A stretch of 9,253 nt of DNA from an uncultured Anaerolineaceae bacterium. GTDB taxonomy: Bacteria; Chloroflexota; Anaerolineae; Anaerolineales; Anaerolineaceae. Position numbers and translations under genes: made by a program. Positions 6,144 to 9,253 of this stretch are shown here, one piece after another. The first letter of the stretch is position 1, and each line of letters begins with the position of its first letter. The stretch is taken from assembly GCA_937894825.1 (NCBI GenBank), contig CALCQT010000172.1, positions 1-9,253 on the forward strand. Direction: 5' to 3'. The notes under the pieces were generated by a model, which saw only the letters and a list, made by a program, of their open reading frames with translations, searched no databases and was not told where the DNA came from.

Positions 6144-6721
6144 GAGAAGAAACAGAAACTTTTGAGAATCTGACGTTCATTCTGGGCGGCGCACGCAGCG
6201 GAAAGAGTACCTATGCCGAGCGCCTGGCCGCGGAGACCGGCAGCCGGGTGCTTTATGTCGCCACGGCAGATATTTATGATGAGGAGATGGGCCGGCGGGT
6301 CGCCATCCATCAGAAACGCCGTCCTTCAACCTGGCAGACGCTTGAAGCAACACATGGAACTGCTGATGCGCTCACCTTGCGGCTCGCAACACAGCATGGC
6401 GAACAGGTATATGAAGCCGTTTTACTGGATTGCATTGCATTGCTGACCTCAAACCTGCTCCTGATGCTGCCGGAAAACACGGATGAAACCAGCGGCTGGA
6501 CTGTGGTGCGGACAGAACTGGAATCCATTCTGAATTCGGTTCGCGCTTTTCCCCAGACCCGCTGGCTGGTGGTCTCCAATGAAGTCGGACAGGGTGTTGT
6601 GCCAGCCTATCCGCTGGGACGCCTCTATCGGGATGTGTTGGGACGGGCCAATCAGTTTTTGGCCGCGCGGGCCGGAACGGTTTATTGGATGGTGGCCGGG
6701 CTGGTGCAGAAGCTCAAATGA
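6140..6721 (+). CDS. cobU: Adenosylcobinamide kinase / adenosylcobinamide-phosphate guanylyltransferase
   Basis: CobU is a bifunctional cytoplasmic enzyme that phosphorylates adenosylcobinamide and then attaches GMP, giving adenosylcobinamide-GDP for CobS. The 193-aa length fits the family. The P-loop is GGARSGKST (16-24). His57 in the segment VAIHQKRRPSTWQTLE aligns with the guanylylated histidine of Salmonella CobU. VLLDCIALLTSNLL is the Walker-B-like segment, and VSNEVGQGVVPAYPLGRLYR followed by LGRANQFLAARAGTVYWMVAGL is the conserved C-terminal half. It begins with ATGA overlapping the cbiR-like stop and is the last gene of the operon. Its end overlaps by 8 bp the end of the converging beta-CASP gene. 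The kinase half is what allows salvaged cobinamide, such as a CbiR product, to re-enter the pathway. Confidence 0.96.
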   Translation: MREETETFENLTFILGGARSGKSTYAERLAAETGSRVLYVATADIYDEEMGRRVAIHQKRRPSTWQTLEATHGTADALTLRLATQHGEQVYEAVLLDCIALLTSNLLLMLPENTDETSGWTVVRTELESILNSVRAFPQTRWLVVSNEVGQGVVPAYPLGRLYRDVLGRANQFLAARAGTVYWMVAGLVQKLK

Positions 6722-8042
6722 GCTTCCCGTTCTCCAGTTTATAAACACTGTTCTCAGGCGGCAGGATCTGCTGCGACCCACGAATTTTGATTTTCTCCGG
6801 CGTCAGGCTGTGCAGCGGAACCAGATAGCGCGGCGCAATCGTCTCCAGCAGAAATTTGAGATTGGCCGGCTCGGCATGACCGCCGCAGCCCAGGGTCAAA
6901 AACGGAATATTCTGCATCTCCAGAAAATCGAGTAACTGCCGGTAGGCCGGATCATAATCTCCCAACGGAACGCCATTCGCGTGCAGATACAGCGGATTGC
7001 AGCCGGAGAAATCGAGCGTTTCCAATAGATTATCCAGCGAAAGCTGCAGCACATAACGACCGGGATCCGATTGAAGTATCTCTCGGGTGATATATCGTCG
7101 ATCCCGCGAGCGTTCTCCTTTTTCAAACGGCGTGTAGACGGAGAGGTCGCGCAACCCGCAGCAGCTTTCCAACAGGAAGGCGGTGTCCGGTTCCCAGACC
7201 ATCTCCCGATCATGCTGCCTCAACAATTCCGGCAGCCGCCGCAGCCGTTCCAGATTACGGGGATAGACGTTCAGAAAAACCAGCCCCGGAGCCAACCCGG
7301 CGGCGGCGCCGATTTCCGTCAGGATGCGCGCTTCCGAATTGGACCGTTCACTCAGTTCATCTGTTGGAATGACCGCGTCAAAATCTTCAATAAAACTGAC
7401 AGTCACCCCTTCGCTGATGCAAAGATCCGCCCCCTGCACAGCCCTGACAAAATCCAGGCTGTCAGCCCGATCAAAGCCATGCAGGCGAAAATCGCCGGTA
7501 TAAGCGATTCTGCCGTCCGGTGTGACGATCTCAAAACCGCAGGCGCCCGGGATGTCATGATCCACCGGCAATGCCCGGAAGCGGATATCACCCACCGTCA
7601 CCCAATCGCCATCATCCAGCGCGACGCAGTTGCGGTGCGGGCGGTATTCAAAATCTCCCAGCTCGCATAAGGTTTGATAAATCCGCAGGCTCTTGCGGGT
7701 CATATATACGGGGATGGACTCGTCCAGATAGTCAAGCGATCCGATATGGTCGATATGGACATGGGAGATCAGGAAGAAAACCGGCCGTTTCGCATCTTCG
7801 TCATAAGGATCCAGCGGCAGATCACACAGATCCGTGTGATCGTAAATCCCGTCAATCGCCGGCAATGCACCGGTGCGCAGCGCGTCATAAACCCGCTTGT
7901 CCGGTCGGGGATTCACCGGCCGCTGCCAGGCATCAAGACCGGCTGAACCAAAATCAAACAGGCAGCGTGCGGAATCCGTGGCAATTTCGATCACCGTCCC
8001 GCCGATGGTTCGCAATCCGCGATAAAAATGGATTTCAGTCAT
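6714..8042 (-). CDS. Beta-CASP metallo-beta-lactamase fold hydrolase, RNase J-like
   Basis: A 442-aa metallo-beta-lactamase-fold protein with an inserted beta-CASP-like domain, the architecture of RNase J/CPSF-type nucleases. Metal-binding motifs are complete: HVHIDH (His94, His96, Asp98, His99), VDHDIPG (His162), TGDFRLHG (Asp184), GGHAEP (His389) and PLHS (His411). The last two match beta-CASP motifs B and C. An RNA-directed hydrolase is the likeliest role, but this is not a standard RNase J: it is shorter and I see no long C-terminal domain, so the substrate is open. The ATG at 8042 is chosen because of GGGAG nine bases upstream; the frame stays open to 8300, but that stretch reads as intergenic. 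It converges on cobU with an 8-bp overlap of coding ends. There is no evident link to cobamide metabolism. Confidence 0.85.
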   Translation of the reverse strand: MTEIHFYRGLRTIGGTVIEIATDSARCLFDFGSAGLDAWQRPVNPRPDKRVYDALRTGALPAIDGIYDHTDLCDLPLDPYDEDAKRPVFFLISHVHIDHIGSLDYLDESIPVYMTRKSLRIYQTLCELGDFEYRPHRNCVALDDGDWVTVGDIRFRALPVDHDIPGACGFEIVTPDGRIAYTGDFRLHGFDRADSLDFVRAVQGADLCISEGVTVSFIEDFDAVIPTDELSERSNSEARILTEIGAAAGLAPGLVFLNVYPRNLERLRRLPELLRQHDREMVWEPDTAFLLESCCGLRDLSVYTPFEKGERSRDRRYITREILQSDPGRYVLQLSLDNLLETLDFSGCNPLYLHANGVPLGDYDPAYRQLLDFLEMQNIPFLTLGCGGHAEPANLKFLLETIAPRYLVPLHSLTPEKIKIRGSQQILPPENSVYKLENGKLI

Positions 8043-8063
8043 GGTTTCTCTCTCCCGCACAGA

Positions 8064-8088
8064 ATTATACAGCCTTTGCCCGGGGCAA
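8064..8088 (-). promoter_or_regulatory. Candidate -10 box and palindrome upstream of the beta-CASP gene
   Basis: On the minus strand TATAAT is present at 8069-8064, about 22 bp before the ATG at 8042. Just upstream lies the near-palindrome TTGCC-CGG-GGCAA (8076-8088), in the -10/-35 spacer where a repressor could bind. No good -35 hexamer is seen. The short leader would leave room for little beyond the ribosome site. Confidence 0.3.
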
Positions 8089-8291
8089 GGTATACACGAA
8101 TCACCATGACAGGCATAAAAAAGAGATTTTTTCTTTGAATCACAAAGCCTGTTTTCAAAATTTTGCGCGTCCGGCAAACGGATTTTCTGTGGTTGTTTGC
8201 GAAAGTCGTTTATGATTAAGATAGATTTTGGGCCAAGGTTTGACCAATCTACGTCGGGTAAAAATGCTGCGTCGGGCAGTTGACGCAATAA

Positions 8292-8297
8292 AGGGAG
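8292..8297 (+). promoter_or_regulatory. Strong Shine-Dalgarno site of the membrane protein gene
   Basis: AGGGAG lies five bases before ATG 8303 and fixes the start of the following gene. The rest of the divergent spacer (8091-8291) is AT-rich. It has a TATGAT at 8211-8216 that could be a -10 box without a convincing -35, and a CAGGC/GCCTG inverted pair around an A6/T6 stretch near 8110-8155. Confidence 0.6.
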
Positions 8298-8302
8298 CAC
8301 TT

Positions 8303-9253
8303 ATGAAAAAAATCCTCACTGCAATCATTGATCCGGAACGGGAAGAAGCATCCCCGATCCTGAGCTGGGTATGGCTCGGTGGTCTTTTCCTGCTGGGACT
8401 GATCCTGTGGGGCTACTTCCTGAATTTCGGCACCATTCCATTCGATTTTCACGACTGGGCGGAAGTCAACGCCCCGCGCATCGCGTTCCTGAAAGACGCC
8501 GTCACCACCGCGCAGCTTCCGCTCCACATGCCGGACGCCTCCGCGCTGCGCGGTGTGACCGACCGTTTCATGGCGCTGCCCGACGTGATTCTCAGCCCGC
8601 AAATTCTGCTGCTGAAATGGCTCAGCGTGGGTGATTTCATTCTGATCCACACCTGGCTGCTGTTCGCCGCCGGCTTCTGCGGACTCCTGGCGCTGAAAAA
8701 CCGCTTCGGACTTTCCCTGTACAGTTTTACCTGGATCTTCTTTCTGTTCAACTTCAACGGCCACATCCTCTCGCATTACGCCGTCGGACACATCACCTGG
8801 GGCGGTTATTTTCTCTTCCCCTGGTTCATCCTGCTCGTCTTCCAGTTACTTCACGGAGAGCGAAGTTGGCGCTGGGCGGGTTCAATGGCTTTCCTGCTGT
8901 TTGCGATTTTCCTTCAGGGATCCTTTCATCAGTTTGTCTGGTTGGTCATCTTTCTGGCTATTCTGGCTTTAACCCGGCTGCGGACACTCCTGCCAATCCT
9001 GAAAGCCGGTATCTTTGCCTGTCTGTTGTCCGCGGTTCGGATTATTCCACCCGCGCTGCAAATGGGGGCCTTTGACGACGAGTTCCTGGGCGGTTTCCGT
9101 ACCCCGCTGCAACTGGTGAAAGCACTGATCCGGATCATCCCGCCCGCCGAGTCGCTGGACTCACAGGTGACCGGCGCGACATTGGGCTGGTGGGAGTTCG
9201 ATTCCTATATTGGACTGGCGGGGCTCCTGTTCCTGGCAATTTTCGGCCTGCGC
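8303..9253 (+). CDS. Polytopic membrane protein, YfhO/GT-C glycosyltransferase-like (3' end outside window)
   Basis: An open frame of 317 codons runs without a stop to the window end, so the C-terminus is missing. The translation begins MKKILTAIIDPEREEASP, followed by a hydrophobic helix at about 20-42. At least six further hydrophobic segments follow (about 112-131, 138-153, 163-183, 191-225, 229-250, 301-316). The first outer loop has FDFHDWAEVNAPRI (47-60) followed by LPLHMPD (72-78). An acidic residue early in the first loop is the usual feature of GT-C lipid-linked-sugar transferases, and a later WWEFDSYIGLAGLLF block resembles large YfhO-like proteins. A role in cell-envelope or glycoprotein sugar transfer is an inference from topology; no catalytic residue can be assigned. 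The start is set by AGGGAG five bases upstream. It is divergent from the beta-CASP gene. Confidence 0.75.
   Translation, partial: MKKILTAIIDPEREEASPILSWVWLGGLFLLGLILWGYFLNFGTIPFDFHDWAEVNAPRIAFLKDAVTTAQLPLHMPDASALRGVTDRFMALPDVILSPQILLLKWLSVGDFILIHTWLLFAAGFCGLLALKNRFGLSLYSFTWIFFLFNFNGHILSHYAVGHITWGGYFLFPWFILLVFQLLHGERSWRWAGSMAFLLFAIFLQGSFHQFVWLVIFLAILALTRLRTLLPILKAGIFACLLSAVRIIPPALQMGAFDDEFLGGFRTPLQLVKALIRIIPPAESLDSQVTGATLGWWEFDSYIGLAGLLFLAIFGLR

Noticed and set aside
7571..8215. 214-aa plus-strand frame antisense to the beta-CASP gene
   Set aside because: It lies opposite the N-terminal half of a protein with complete catalytic motifs. The translation is rich in Arg, Ser and Pro and shows no domain.
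8043..8300. N-terminal extension of the beta-CASP protein to 8300
   Set aside because: The frame is open, but it shows no domain, contains promoter-like DNA, and the ATG at 8042 has its own GGGAG ribosome site followed directly by the fold's first strand.
8249..8791. 180-aa minus-strand frame opposite the membrane protein
   Set aside because: It is antisense to a clear membrane-protein frame with a strong ribosome site. Its Gln/Glu/Val-rich composition is the usual mirror of a hydrophobic coding strand.
1..9253. CRISPR array, tRNA, rRNA or phage/defence island
   Set aside because: No regularly spaced direct repeats, cloverleaf sequences, rRNA-like tracts, integrase, transposase or toxin-antitoxin genes were seen.

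Overview
This is a chromosomal window from a bacterium of moderate GC content. Most genes are tightly packed, with ATGA-type overlaps and clear Shine-Dalgarno sites. The gene set suggests an environmental or gut anaerobe that salvages corrinoids: nucleotide-loop assembly enzymes plus a CbiR-like remodeling enzyme, with no corrin-ring genes in view. The start-codon use, an RNase J-like beta-CASP protein and a YfhO/GT-C-like membrane protein are compatible with Chloroflexota (Anaerolineae-like). I hold that lineage only weakly, because no rRNA or marker gene is present.

Layout. 1-267 has no gene; it holds an imperfect terminal inverted repeat at the window edge and a 10-bp stem-loop. 268-1578 (-) is a CNNM/CorC-type CBS-domain membrane protein. 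A 218-bp divergent spacer carries a good sigma70-like promoter for 1797-2996 (+), a serine beta-lactamase-family protein that starts at TTG. That protein keeps the family fold but appears to have lost three of its four signature motif elements. It converges with 3062-4102 (-), cobT. A 512-bp AT-rich, palindrome-rich spacer with a terminator-like hairpin separates cobT from the divergent, translationally coupled operon cobS (4615-5358), cbiR-like TIM barrel (5355-6143) and cobU (6140-6721). cobU overlaps tail-to-tail by 8 bp with a beta-CASP metallo-beta-lactamase gene (6714-8042, -). A 260-bp divergent spacer precedes a polytopic membrane protein (8303 to the window end, +), which is cut off by the window.

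How the genes work together. CobT makes alpha-ribazole phosphate from a lower-ligand base. CobU activates adenosylcobinamide (phosphate) to the GDP form. CobS joins the two to make a cobamide. The CbiR-like protein would cut the nucleotide loop off imported cobamides, so that CobU/CobS can rebuild them with the cell's preferred base. Together these form a compact cobamide remodeling and salvage module. No alpha-ribazole phosphatase, cobinamide amidohydrolase of the CbiZ type, or corrin-ring gene lies in the window. The flanking CorC, serine-hydrolase-like, beta-CASP and membrane genes have no demonstrated link to it.
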